Origin: Abyssisolibacter fermentans
Lineage (GTDB): Bacteria; Bacillota; Clostridia; Tissierellales; MCWD3
Assembly (NCBI RefSeq): GCF_001559865.1
Contig: NZ_LOHE01000038.1
Location: forward strand, 1 to 64,000
DNA: 64,000 nucleotides
Reading direction: 5' to 3'
Shown here piece after piece: positions 1 to 8,869 of the stretch; position 1 is the stretch's first letter, and the number at the start of each line of letters is the position of its first letter. The notes beneath the pieces are model-generated. The model made no database searches. It worked only from the letters and a program-made list of their open reading frames with translations, and was not told the DNA's origin. A program made the position numbers and the translations under genes.

Positions 1-385
1 CAGAGCTATTCCTTCTTCTTCACTAGCTATTCTTTCTTCTTCACTAGCTATTCCCTCTTCTTCACTAGCTACTCCTTCTTCTTCACTAGCTATCCCTTCT
101 TCTTCACTAGCTATTCTTTCTTCTTCACTAGCTATCCCTTCTTCTTCACTAGCTATTCTTTCTTCTTCACTAGCTATCCCTTCTTCTTCACTAGCTATTC
201 TTTCTTCTTCACTAGCTATTCTTTCTTCTTCACTAGCTATTCCTTCTTCTTCACTAGCTATTCTTTCTTCTTCACTAGCTACTCCCTCTTCTTCACTAGC
301 TACTCCTTCTTCTTCACTAGCTACTCCTTCTTCTTCACTAGCTATTCCATCTTCACTAGCTATTCCTTCTTCTTCACTGACTATA
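1..385. repeat. 21-bp tandem repeat array inside the secreted protein gene
   Basis: About 17 head-to-tail units of 21 bp with the core CTTCTTCACTAGCTA. One unit (around 345-362) lacks 3 bp, so the frame is kept. Units differ almost only at three purine/pyrimidine transition positions, giving Gly/Arg and Ile/Val changes plus silent changes. This points to recent expansion by slippage or unequal recombination, with selection for frame. Confidence 0.95.
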
Positions 386-507
386 CGTTCACTTATTACA
401 TCATTATTCGCGTAAACACTATTTATAAAGTTTAAACCTAAACAATTACTAAAATATATAATTGAAATTGATATAGCAAGTATTCTGATTATATGATTTT
501 TTTTCAT
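1..507 (-). CDS. Secreted acidic heptapeptide-repeat protein (partial, runs off left edge)
   Basis: An open frame starts at the ATG at 507 and is still open at base 1, so only the N-terminal 169 residues are seen. Residues 1-33 form a signal peptide: MKK start, hydrophobic core, and an S-V-Y-A cleavage-like end. From about residue 42 the protein is a run of about 17 copies of the heptapeptide (I/V)-A-S-E-E-E-(G/R), with one six-residue unit. A ribosome site GAGAGG lies 9 nt upstream. The repeat region is strongly acidic, with one branched hydrophobic residue per heptad, as in surface-exposed stalks or low-complexity secreted proteins. No family is recognised and the C-terminal anchor, if any, is outside the window. 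It is divergent from the regulator at 710 and probably controlled by it. Signal peptide and repeats are seen directly; the surface role is inferred. Confidence 0.85.
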   Translation of the reverse strand, partial: MKKNHIIRILAISISIIYFSNCLGLNFINSVYANNDVISERIVSEEEGIASEDGIASEEEGVASEEEGVASEEEGVASEEERIASEEEGIASEEERIASEEERIASEEEGIASEEERIASEEEGIASEEERIASEEEGIASEEEGVASEEEGIASEEERIASEEEGIAL

Positions 508-578
508 AATTCAAGACCTCTCTTATTAATTTATTCTACATATTTATAATATTAACTAATTTTATAAGACCACATTTC

Positions 579-622
579 ATTATATCTTTAGAATCTAAAA
601 AAAATCTAAAATCAATCTAAAA
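579..622 (-). promoter_or_regulatory. Triple direct repeat plus -10 box: SARP-type activator site for the repeat-protein gene
   Basis: AATCTAAAA occurs three times, at 592-600, 603-611 and 614-622, with an exact 11-bp period (one helical turn). Read on the minus strand the unit is TTTTAGATT, and 7 nt after the last copy comes TATAAT (584 to 579). No good -35 box is seen; the repeats occupy its place. Direct repeats at 11-bp period close to the -10 are the known geometry of SARP/BTAD activator sites. The divergent neighbour at 710 encodes a SARP-like output domain. Confidence 0.65.
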
Positions 623-646
623 ATAACCTATAATTGCTATTTTCCA

Positions 647-676
647 TTGGCAATTATTGTTGAATCTTGATATAAT
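647..676 (+). promoter_or_regulatory. Promoter of the STAND/BTAD regulator
   Basis: TTGGCA (647-652), an 18-bp spacer and TATAAT (671-676) form a near-consensus sigma-A promoter. The predicted start lies near 683, leaving a leader of about 27 nt to the ATG at 710. Confidence 0.7.
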
Positions 677-709
677 ATATAAAAGATTTGGAAAAAGGGA
701 ATGTTGACT

Positions 710-3700
710 ATGACGGAAAATTATTGCATATCATCTAAAATTACACCTCCTGTAATAAATAGTGACGTAATTGAACGTGAAAGATTATATGATTTATTTA
801 AATATAATAACGGATCTAAAATATCAATTATTTCCGCTCCATCAGGTAGTGGTAAAACTGTACTAATTTCACAATTTATTCGTTGGACTAATCAACAAAC
901 CATATGGTATCAACTTGATGAATATGATAATGATATAATAACTTTTCTTCGTTATCTAGTTACTAGCATATCTCAACACTGTTCTTATTCTTCTAAATTA
1001 CTAGAACATTTAAACAAATCAGAACAACAGATTAATGAACTAAGACTTTATGTGATTTTACTAATTAAAGAACTGGAGTCATATGTTCATCAACCTCTTA
1101 TTATAGTTTTGGAAGATTATCATGTCATCAACAACCCTGTGATACACCAATTTTTACAGGAGTTAATAATGTATTTACCGGAGAAGCTATACGTTATTCT
1201 CTCTAGTCGTTATCAGGTACCTTTGAATATTATCAGATATAAAAATCATGGAATGGTCAATATAATAAAGGCTAACAACCTCAAGTTTAACTTGAGTGAA
1301 ATCAGAGCCTATTTTTCTGAAAAATTCAATTTTGAGGATGATGTATTTCAAAAAATCAAGGACGAATCAGATGGCTGGGCAGTTGGTATATCACTAATTA
1401 AATTGTCATTAGCAACAAATGACAATTTAATAAAACCACAAGCACTTATTAACACAAAAAATTATGATGAACTATATCATTATTTTATGGAAGAAATATA
1501 TTCACAGCTATCTCAGGAGTTAAAATCATTTTTACTCGCTACTTCTATGCTAAATGAATTATCTGTCTCAATATGTAATGCTTTACTCCATATTCAAAAC
1601 TCTGATGTAATATTAGGAACTTTAAAACGCAAGAACCTGTTTATAATTGAAATAGATACAGCTGATGGGCATTATAGATATCATCAATTATTTAGAAAAT
1701 TTCTTCAAACACAATTACCCGATAAAAAACCATATTATAAAAGAACTGCAGATTTCTATTTGTCCTATGGAGATATTGTACAAGCTATTGATTTATATAT
1801 CTTAGCTCAAGAGTATGAAGTAGCTGTAATAGAAATACAAAACACTGGAATTCAGCTTCTGGAAAAAGGAAGTATAAAAACAGTTGAAAAATGGCTGAAA
1901 CTATTACCTAATCACTTATGTACAAATAACGCTCTATTGTTACTTTTAAAAGGAATGATATACAATCACCTAACAAAATGGCAAAAGTCCATTGTACTAC
2001 TAGACAAAGCGATATTAATGAACAAGGATAATAACAATAAGGTTTATGTTAAAGCATTATTCTATAAAGCAAATTCTTATAGAAAAATGGGGAAATATGA
2101 AGATAGCTTAAATATAATAAATATGATTATTCCAATTTTGGAAAAAGAGAGTATTAATCATTGGTATAAAATAATTTTAGAAAAAATAAATATATTGCTT
2201 TGGATTGGAAATCTTCGTGAAGCCATTTATACTTTAAAAAAAATAATTGATAGATCGAATAAGGAAGATACTCAATATTTTACAGCCTTGTTTTTAGAAC
2301 ATCTTGGAGCAACTTATTATGCATCTGGAGAATACTATAAAGCTATAGATTACTATAAGCAAGCTTATAGTAAATATGAAAATTTGGAAGATAGTATAAG
2401 TGAATTTGAAAAAGAATATTATTCACAGCGATCAACTATGGCTAGAATATATAGGGATTGGGGCGAAACTGATAAAGCTCATGAGCTGATTATAAAAGAA
2501 ATTTCTATTAAAGAAAGACTCGGACTATTAAATGATTTGCCCAGAGCATATCATCAGCTGGCCTTAATATATCATGATTATGGTAAAAAAAACAAAGCTC
2601 TGACCTATTTTGATAAAGCTAGTGAGTTATTTACTTTATTAGATATCAATGATTTTCAATGGACATGGCATGAAGCTTTATATGGAAAAATATTAATTGA
2701 CTATAATGAAAAACAAAAAGGTATTTATTTAATAGAAAAAGCTATAGAAAATTCTAAAAAAAATTCTGAATTCAATAAGGCTGTTTGTAATGTTTTTGGA
2801 AGTTATATATCTCTTGCAAAAGGAGAAATTAAACAAGCTTTGAACACAGTTAATCAATCTTTAATTATTGGCAAAAAAATAAACGCTCAAACTTTAATTA
2901 GTCTTTGTCACATGATGAAAGCTAATATTTATTTAATTCTTGACAAAAGAGATTTAGCCCTTGAATCTACAATCAAATGCCTAGAATTAGCAGAAAAAAA
3001 CAATTATATTGAAGGTTTTGTTTCCTATAATCCAAATTTAAATCCACTTGTTCAATTTGCTAAAGATCAGGGAATTTTTGTTGAATTTATCAATAAAGTT
3101 TTAAAAAGATCTCCTCAAACAAAAGAAAATATAGAAAATATTAAAGATATACATATTAGTTGTAAATCAAAAGTAAAGCCATTAATCTATGTGAAACTTT
3201 TTGGCAATATGGCTATTCTCGATTCTAATAATAATTATTTAAAAGAATACCAGTTAAAAACAACGAAGGCACACGAACTGTTAGCCTATTTATTGCTAAA
3301 TACCAAAGAAGGAACACTAAAAGAAGAGATACTGGAAGCTTTATGGCCAGAAAAAGATCCTAAAAAAAGTTCAAATCTTCTATATACATATTCTTATGAA
3401 ATAAGATCTCTACTAAAAAAAATAGGAATCTCTAATAGTTTACAGTATAAGAATAAACGCTACTCTATTAGCAAAGAAAAAATTGACTGTGATGTATTTC
3501 AATTTACCAGAGAAATTAACAGTCAAAATATAAATAACATAGAACATGCAATAAAGCTCTATAATAAAAAGTTTATAAACTCCTTTGACAACCTTTGGAT
3601 TACTAATACGCAAAAGGGTCTTGAGAAAGTATATCTTCAAGCACTATTAAAAACTGCAAATTACTATATTAAGCTTAAAAACTATGACATGTCAAAAGTA

Positions 3701-3898
3701 TACTTGGAAAGACTGATTGAAACAGATAATTTATCAGAAACAGCTTACGAGCTACTTATGAATTTACATATTCAATTTAATAATAATATTGCAGCTATTA
3801 ATACATATAAAACTTATCAAATGACTTTATATAGAGAATTAGGAATACATCCAAATAATAATATGATTAAACTGTATCAAAGGGCATTGAACTCATAA
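710..3898 (+). CDS. STAND ATPase-TPR regulator with C-terminal SARP-like (wHTH + BTAD) domain
   Basis: A giant one-component regulator of about 1062 residues. A P-loop (SAPSGSGKT, about residues 43-51) and a Walker-B-like VLEDYH near 135 mark an N-terminal STAND/MalT-type NTPase. It is followed by a long alpha-helical TPR region (about 340-800, with repeated G-x-Y-x-x-A-x-x-Y-x-x-A patterns). The last 230 residues hold an OmpR-like winged helix (VKLFGN, LLAYLLLN, ILEALWP) and a bacterial transcriptional activation domain ending in Y-x-x-L-Y-R-E-L-G-I-H-P, as in SARPs. The ATG at 710 is preferred over the in-frame ATG at 701, because AAGGGA abuts 701 but is 9 nt from 710. Such proteins are switches that bind ATP and a small ligand, then activate transcription. 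The inferred target is the divergent secreted repeat protein; the ligand is unknown. Confidence 0.85.
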   Translation: MTENYCISSKITPPVINSDVIERERLYDLFKYNNGSKISIISAPSGSGKTVLISQFIRWTNQQTIWYQLDEYDNDIITFLRYLVTSISQHCSYSSKLLEHLNKSEQQINELRLYVILLIKELESYVHQPLIIVLEDYHVINNPVIHQFLQELIMYLPEKLYVILSSRYQVPLNIIRYKNHGMVNIIKANNLKFNLSEIRAYFSEKFNFEDDVFQKIKDESDGWAVGISLIKLSLATNDNLIKPQALINTKNYDELYHYFMEEIYSQLSQELKSFLLATSMLNELSVSICNALLHIQNSDVILGTLKRKNLFIIEIDTADGHYRYHQLFRKFLQTQLPDKKPYYKRTADFYLSYGDIVQAIDLYILAQEYEVAVIEIQNTGIQLLEKGSIKTVEKWLKLLPNHLCTNNALLLLLKGMIYNHLTKWQKSIVLLDKAILMNKDNNNKVYVKALFYKANSYRKMGKYEDSLNIINMIIPILEKESINHWYKIILEKINILLWIGNLREAIYTLKKIIDRSNKEDTQYFTALFLEHLGATYYASGEYYKAIDYYKQAYSKYENLEDSISEFEKEYYSQRSTMARIYRDWGETDKAHELIIKEISIKERLGLLNDLPRAYHQLALIYHDYGKKNKALTYFDKASELFTLLDINDFQWTWHEALYGKILIDYNEKQKGIYLIEKAIENSKKNSEFNKAVCNVFGSYISLAKGEIKQALNTVNQSLIIGKKINAQTLISLCHMMKANIYLILDKRDLALESTIKCLELAEKNNYIEGFVSYNPNLNPLVQFAKDQGIFVEFINKVLKRSPQTKENIENIKDIHISCKSKVKPLIYVKLFGNMAILDSNNNYLKEYQLKTTKAHELLAYLLLNTKEGTLKEEILEALWPEKDPKKSSNLLYTYSYEIRSLLKKIGISNSLQYKNKRYSISKEKIDCDVFQFTREINSQNINNIEHAIKLYNKKFINSFDNLWITNTQKGLEKVYLQALLKTANYYIKLKNYDMSKVYLERLIETDNLSETAYELLMNLHIQFNNNIAAINTYKTYQMTLYRELGIHPNNNMIKLYQRALNS

Positions 3899-4065
3899 TG
3901 CTAATAGATTTTTATTTTAAATATTTGTACCGACATAATCCTCATCTGCTGCTGCAACACGAACAGTTCTATTAAGCTTATTCCACCTACATTTATCAGC
4001 TTAAATATATTTTATTTAATCCTTTCTATAAGACATTAGATTACATCACACTTTGTCATCTTAAG

Positions 4066-5007
4066 TTACTCTTCTATTGGTTTTTCTATGCTTAATTTCT
4101 TTTTCTTTCTGGTAAAAATCAAAATGATACACAAAACCAAAATAATCGTCAATAGAACACTTGCTTCCAAACCATATTTACCACCATTAAGAATAATTAA
4201 GTTTTCATTCACAGAAAAAGCTAAAATTGAAGATGCTTGATTGCTGCCACTAACATTTATTCCACATATGACTGCCAAAAGAAAATTCCATATACTATGG
4301 ATTGCACATGATACCCATATGTTACCGTCTTTAATCATATACAAAGACAAAAACACAGAAAATAACATAAGGTTTATTATGCCAATGACTCCGATTATTA
4401 CTCCACTTTCAAACAATGTTGAAAAGTGAGGATAAGCAAATACCAGCGAACTAACTAAGACTGATGTTACAACTGATGTTCTTTTTAAAAGTGAGGTCAT
4501 CAAGAAACCTCTGCACATTACTTCCTCTGCCATTCCCTGAATAAAAAATCCACCGAAATAGGCAATATACAAAACTATATCGATATTTTTACTAACACCT
4601 ATGTATGATATTGAGCCAGTAATCATTGCTGCTACAATAGCTATTATCAATACAATAACAGCCACAACCAGCCCTTTTATATAAGAAAATATTGCGTTAT
4701 TTTTAGAAAACCCCATAGTATTAACTGATCTTTTTTCAACCAACTTGCAATATAGTATTGTGCTTACTATGTAAATAATGAAACCATAGTATTTCACCAG
4801 TAGCATAGTATCCATGTCAGGCATTTCCCCGTTCAAAATATTATAACCTGAAATAGAAAAACCCATTAATACTATCGCTTCACCAATCAATGCTGATATA
4901 CCATATATAAGAATGAATCCTAAAACCTTATTAACAATATACAAACTCTCTGGAGTCTTCCCAGTATACTCTTTAAACGGATTAATCATTTTTAATATTT
5001 TTATCAT
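4066..5007 (-). CDS. CPBP-family intramembrane glutamic protease (Abi/CAAX type)
   Basis: 313 residues with about eight hydrophobic membrane segments. The CPBP signature is present: AEEVMCRGF (catalytic Glu pair plus Arg), then FAYPH and a late SIWNF motif. The family includes CAAX-prenyl proteases and bacteriocin self-immunity proteins; in Firmicutes the substrate is usually unknown. The ribosome site GGAGG lies 9 nt before the ATG. It follows the XRE gene at 5056-5412 by 48 bp on the same strand, so the two are probably cotranscribed and the XRE protein probably controls the pair. Family assignment is confident; the substrate is not known. Confidence 0.85.
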   Translation of the reverse strand: MIKILKMINPFKEYTGKTPESLYIVNKVLGFILIYGISALIGEAIVLMGFSISGYNILNGEMPDMDTMLLVKYYGFIIYIVSTILYCKLVEKRSVNTMGFSKNNAIFSYIKGLVVAVIVLIIAIVAAMITGSISYIGVSKNIDIVLYIAYFGGFFIQGMAEEVMCRGFLMTSLLKRTSVVTSVLVSSLVFAYPHFSTLFESGVIIGVIGIINLMLFSVFLSLYMIKDGNIWVSCAIHSIWNFLLAVICGINVSGSNQASSILAFSVNENLIILNGGKYGLEASVLLTIILVLCIILIFTRKKKKLSIEKPIEE

Positions 5008-5055
5008 AAACTATATCCTCCTAATTGTATTATCAAATAGTGAGGTACATTGTTT

Positions 5056-5412
5056 TTAAGATGGAAACCCATTTTTAACAAAATATATTATCATCATTAC
5101 AAAATCAATCAAAAATACAAATCCTATTATTAATAGAACAATAAGAAGTGTATTATTAATACGTTTTTTAGGGGTATTAAAATTAGTGGTATCTTCCTTT
5201 GTATCACTCTTACTTTCGTTCCCCTTTACAAGCTTATCGAGAGAAATTTCAAAATAATCACTCAATAAAATTAATTTTCCCATTTCTGGAGTTGTTTCTC
5301 CTAATTCCCATTTTGAAATAGTTTGTCTAGATACATTTAATTGGTTACCTAACTCATCTTGAGATAAGCCCTTAGCTTTTCGTAATTCTAATAACTTTTT
5401 GCTAAATTCCAT
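5056..5412 (-). CDS. XRE-family HTH regulator with C-terminal membrane anchor
   Basis: About 118 residues. The first 65 form a classic XRE helix-turn-helix (LGNQLNVSRQTISKWELGET). A charged linker leads to one hydrophobic helix at the C-terminus (LLIVLLIIGFVFLIDFVMMI), suggesting a membrane-tethered regulator. The ATG at 5412 is chosen over the GTG at 5421, because the GTG lies inside the ribosome site GAGGTG, which is 6 nt from the ATG. Same-strand gene order with the CPBP protease suggests a membrane-stress or self-immunity module, though the signal is unknown. Confidence 0.85.
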   Translation of the reverse strand: MEFSKKLLELRKAKGLSQDELGNQLNVSRQTISKWELGETTPEMGKLILLSDYFEISLDKLVKGNESKSDTKEDTTNFNTPKKRINNTLLIVLLIIGFVFLIDFVMMIIYFVKNGFPS

Positions 5413-5588
5413 CTTCCTCACCTCGGTTATAGTTTATAGATTTTTACGGTTGAATGCTACCAATTACCGTTTGAAATTTGTCAACTAAACTTAACATTGT
5501 CTAATTCATCAGGTTTTCTATTGACTTCTTTAAAATGAAATAAGTCTATAAAGTTAACAATTTTTAAATCCATCATTAATTATTTATA

Positions 5589-5635
5589 ATTAGGCTTTAA
5601 GACTTTCATTGATTAGAAAGTTCGTAAAGCCTAAT
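5589..5635. repeat. Long imperfect hairpin in an otherwise empty intergenic region (5422-5940)
   Basis: ATTAGGCTTTA (5589-5599) pairs with TAAAGCCTAAT (5625-5635), and an inner ACTTTC/GAAAGT helix continues the stem. It could be an end of a lost mobile element or a terminator on the plus strand. No convincing gene was found in 5422-5940; the 85-codon frame at 5609 is AT-rich, lacks a ribosome site and starts inside the hairpin. Confidence 0.5.
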
Positions 5636-5940
5636 GCTTTCTTTATTATTCAAAAAATATTCTACTATTACTTGTCCTCGTTTGGTAAATCTTTTTCCAT
5701 AGAACATTTATTGATTTCTATTTTTTTATATTATACGAATTTTATTTTTATTATCTTAATCATATCATATATTGTCTATTTTCTAATGTACACACCATTG
5801 TTTATTATCAATTTTACTTGTTTTTATTCAGTTGACGTTCCTTTGTATAAAAAAACTCCTTTCTGACATTAATCTTTTCATTTTAGTCAAAAAGAAGCTT
5901 TTTTTATAACCTATATTTATTTATTTTCAACAAATTCCAA

Positions 5941-6450
5941 TTACTCTTTCATGATATATGCTAATTTATAGCATAAGTCACTGCCTTCTGGATGTAATGA
6001 TATCCGATCTTCAACTGGACCAATATCCTCAAGGTTTTGAGCCCCATATATAAAATGGTCTCTTAAATCCAAAGTTCCATTAGTTCCATCACATAACAGC
6101 CAATCTTCTGGAACTGTACTACCACTCCACATAACAATAACTCCACTAGGTATGGAAACTCTTTCTACTTCATGTGACAGTGAATCTACATCTTCTGTTA
6201 GTAATTCTACATCACCTGTTAGTAATTCTACATCACCCGATAGTCCTCCTACATCATCTGTTAGTTCTGTTATGTTTTCTGCTTGGGCTTCTTGCTCTCT
6301 TTCAGCACCTGTCATCCGTTCTTCCAAATGTTCAAAAGGCAGTGGTTTTTCTGGTACACCTTTTTTCGTTACTTTAACAGTTGGAACATGTTTAAATAAT
6401 TCTGGTTTACGAATCCAAATAGGAACGCTTCCTTTATATCCTCCAGTCAT
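5941..6450 (-). CDS. Orphan phage tail-collar-like protein with coiled coil
   Basis: 169 residues. The N-terminus (GGYKGSVPIWIRKPE) is followed by a coiled-coil stretch (about 45-100) with internal repeats of the type G/S-D-V-E-L-L-T. The C-terminal 60 residues match the phage tail-collar fold: IPSGVIVMWSG, then W-L-L-C-D-G-T-N-G-T-x-D-L-R-D-x-F-I-Y-G-A, ending in YKLAYIMKE. The usual His/Gly-rich middle of collar domains is missing, so it is a shortened form. The ribosome site GAGGTG is 11 nt from the ATG. No other phage gene is nearby. It may be a domesticated fibre tip or cell-surface protein. Confidence 0.65.
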   Translation of the reverse strand: MTGGYKGSVPIWIRKPELFKHVPTVKVTKKGVPEKPLPFEHLEERMTGAEREQEAQAENITELTDDVGGLSGDVELLTGDVELLTEDVDSLSHEVERVSIPSGVIVMWSGSTVPEDWLLCDGTNGTLDLRDHFIYGAQNLEDIGPVEDRISLHPEGSDLCYKLAYIMKE

Positions 6451-6684
6451 AGGTAAAACTCACCTCAAAATCCTAATTAATTTATTTTTTATTATACTAT
6501 TAAAGTATGTTCTATTTAAAAAATCGTTCTAGGTTGTTTAGTCATAACATAGGTATATTATTTTATAGAAAAATTAACCCTTTTTTTAATATAAACATTT
6601 CTAATACTAGCACTATACTAGAAATATTTTCTGCTTTTCTATGAATATTTTGTATTTTTTAATGAGCTAAAATTTTGACCTATC

Positions 6685-6741
6685 AAAGTACTCCTTATAA
6701 ACAACATCTCATTTTCAATCATTGTTTATAAGGAGTACTTT
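6685..6741. terminator. Perfect 20-bp inverted repeat (strong hairpin)
   Basis: AAAGTACTCCTTATAAACAA at 6685-6704 is exactly reverse-complementary to 6722-6741, with a 17-nt loop. Perfect 20-bp pairing is longer than most terminators here. It may be a bidirectional terminator between the collar gene and the symporter, or a palindromic mobile remnant. Confidence 0.6.
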
Positions 6742-6835
6742 TAAACTAGTTTCTCAATATAATCTATTATCTTCTACATTTAATATTTAAAAGCTTTTAA
6801 ACCTTTGATATTTTTGATATCGTGTCATGATAGAT

Positions 6836-7020
6836 TCACCAATAACCTTCTATAGTAGTTAAATCACCATTTGCAACTCTTTGAATTTTGTCTATTATTT
6901 TATCTCCTACTGAATTACTTCCTTCTTTAAACCTGTCGCATCTATATCAATATCTTCATTTCCACTTACTCTTATAACTGGTATTATGCCTATATTTATT
7001 GGACAAAAAATTTGCCCTCA
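6836..7020 (-). pseudogene. Remnant of a UxaA/altronate-dehydratase-like C-terminus
   Basis: The minus strand between 7000 and 6836 encodes GIIPVIRVSGNEDIDIDATG. After a frameshift near 6930 it continues NSVGDKIIDKIQRVANGDL and TTIEGYW-stop. This resembles the end of UxaA/GarD-type sugar-acid dehydratases (PVIKV-x-GNP ... D-I-N-A-G ... G-E-x-T-x-x-E). The rest of the gene is gone. It lies just downstream of the organic-acid symporter at 7076, consistent with a former uptake-plus-dehydratase operon. Confidence 0.5.
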
Positions 7021-7075
7021 CTTAAATGAGAGCTAACTAACTTTAATTATTTCAATAGTAATATCATTATTGACA

Positions 7076-8254
7076 TTAATTTTCGATTTTTCCTTTTCTT
7101 CTTTTAGCTATAGTATCTACTATAATGGCTATAGCTCCATCACCAGTAACATTAGTTGCTGTTCCAAAACTATCTTGAGCTGCATGTAATGCAATCATAA
7201 TTCCTTGCTGAGCTTTTGTAAACAAAAGCATATCTTGTAGTAACCCTAACGCTGCCATAACTCCTCCGGCAGGTATTCCTGGAGCTGCTATCATTGTAAT
7301 GCCTAGCATAAATATAAATGGTAAAATAGCTCCTATTGTTGGATTTACTCCATTCATTAACATTACTCCCATAGATGTTATAACTAAAGTTATAGTATCA
7401 CCTGCAAGATGAATTGTTGCACAAAGAGGTACTACAAATCCAGATACATCTTCTGAAACCCCATTATTTCTAGTACTTTGAAGCGTCATTGGTATTGTTG
7501 CCGCTGAAGACTGTGTTCCTAAAGCCATCATGTATGCTGGCAGCATATTTTTTAGAGATTTAAATGGATTTTTCCCACTAACAAACCATACTATAGTGTA
7601 CTGAATCAACAGATATATTATCTGTAAAGCAATTAAAATGATAAATACAGATGAAAAAGTTTTTAACGTATTAAATATTTTTCCTGATATTGTAAGCTTT
7701 GTGAATATTCCCACAATATACAACGGTACAAAAGGTATAAGTACGTTTTTGACTACCAGCTCAACTATATTTTGAAAATCTGCTAAAACACCCAATAAAG
7801 TTTTTCCTTTTATATGCGCCATGCCTAAACCCAACATAAAGGCTAAAATTAATGCTGTCATAACCCCCATAGCTGGAGGTATTTCTATTGAAAAAAACGG
7901 CTTTAAATTCATGTCAGATTCTGCAGCTATATTACCTGCTTTAATTATTTTAGGTAATATTGATATTCCTACAAAGTAAGCTAATATTCCTGAAATTATT
8001 GTTGAAACATATGCTATCCCTGCTGTGATAAACAATAATTTTCCCGACTTGCTCCCTAGATCTGCAATTCCAGGTGCTACAAAAGCTAAGATTATACATG
8101 GAATTATAAAAGTTAAGAAGTTAGCAAATAAATCCGTGAAAGTAATGAACAGTCTTCCAACTATATAATTCTGAGTAGCTTTGCATATTAAACCTAATAT
8201 TATTCCGAATATTATTCCCATTGATAATTTAACTATTATAGGTAGTTTTTTCAT
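7076..8254 (-). CDS. Dicarboxylate/amino acid:cation symporter (DAACS, SLC1 family)
   Basis: 392 residues with about eight membrane segments and the family's re-entrant loop motifs: GTQSSAATIPMTL (hairpin 1) and the cation-site region HLAGDTITLVITSMG, followed by APGIPAGGVMAALG (hairpin 2). It imports an acidic substrate (C4-dicarboxylate or acidic amino acid) with Na+ or H+. The ATG at 8254 is used because GGAGA lies 6 nt upstream; the longer frame to 8332 adds 26 residues without a ribosome site. It stands alone except for the UxaA-like remnant downstream. The exact substrate cannot be read. Confidence 0.85.
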   Translation of the reverse strand: MKKLPIIVKLSMGIIFGIILGLICKATQNYIVGRLFITFTDLFANFLTFIIPCIILAFVAPGIADLGSKSGKLLFITAGIAYVSTIISGILAYFVGISILPKIIKAGNIAAESDMNLKPFFSIEIPPAMGVMTALILAFMLGLGMAHIKGKTLLGVLADFQNIVELVVKNVLIPFVPLYIVGIFTKLTISGKIFNTLKTFSSVFIILIALQIIYLLIQYTIVWFVSGKNPFKSLKNMLPAYMMALGTQSSAATIPMTLQSTRNNGVSEDVSGFVVPLCATIHLAGDTITLVITSMGVMLMNGVNPTIGAILPFIFMLGITMIAAPGIPAGGVMAALGLLQDMLLFTKAQQGIMIALHAAQDSFGTATNVTGDGAIAIIVDTIAKRRKGKIEN

Positions 8255-8437
8255 AAAATCTCTCCTTTGGTGTATGCCGTAGAAATACATTTGTTTTTTT
8301 AGAGCTGTTTTTAATATTATCAGCATTCTCAATGAATGTCAATATAATTTATGAAATTAGTACTTTAAAATAATAAAATTCCTATTACTAAATATTAACA
8401 ACTACAAAAATAGCATTTTCAATTGTCTATAAACTCT

Positions 8438-8472
8438 ACAAAAAACGAACTATTGGAAACCAATAGTTCGTT
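8438..8472 (-). terminator. Rho-independent terminator (minus strand)
   Basis: A 13-bp perfect stem, AACGAACTATTGG / CCAATAGTTCGTT, with a 3-nt loop is followed on the minus strand by TTTTT. It lies 400 bp beyond the chemoreceptor gene and may stop read-through. Apart from this and the terminator at 8817, the 8255-8869 gap shows no gene; the plus-strand frame at 8423 runs through the hairpin. Confidence 0.7.
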
Positions 8473-8816
8473 ACAACAAAATTCATTAAAATGTATTTGT
8501 CTATACCATTTCTTCTGTGCCTCAAACATTCTTTTGTACATACTGTGTATATGCTTATTGCCTTTATATAAAGATACTTCATTTCATCAAGTTGTGCAAA
8601 ATTTATTGAATAATATGTACGATTTTCTATTTACATAAACATATGTAATCAAAAGGTTTACGTTTACTTGATAACTCTACTGGAGGCTTTATGTTTATAA
8701 AACTTTTTCTTGACTTAAAGCTCCATTCTGACTGTAATATAAAACATTTTATTTAAAAGCCTAAACATTACGCTGTATATTCCTACTTTCACATTTTTTA
8801 TAATCGTAAATTTGAA

Positions 8817-8831
8817 AAACCCTCTGGGTTT
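8817..8831 (-). terminator. Terminator of the chemoreceptor gene
   Basis: AAACCC (8817-8822) and GGGTTT (8826-8831) form a short GC-capped stem with a run of T on the minus strand, 39 nt past the stop codon. Confidence 0.6.
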
Positions 8832-8869
8832 GTTAGCAATTTGTACAAATTCACTCTTACATTCGGTTT

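Noticed and set aside
1-385. CRISPR-like array
   Set aside because: The 21-bp units are contiguous without unique spacers and stay in frame as a protein repeat after a signal peptide.
5609-5866. An 85-residue hydrophobic protein
   Set aside because: AT-rich frame without a ribosome site, starting inside a hairpin; composition matches non-coding DNA.
8423-8638. A 71-residue protein
   Set aside because: It runs through a perfect terminator hairpin and has no ribosome site.
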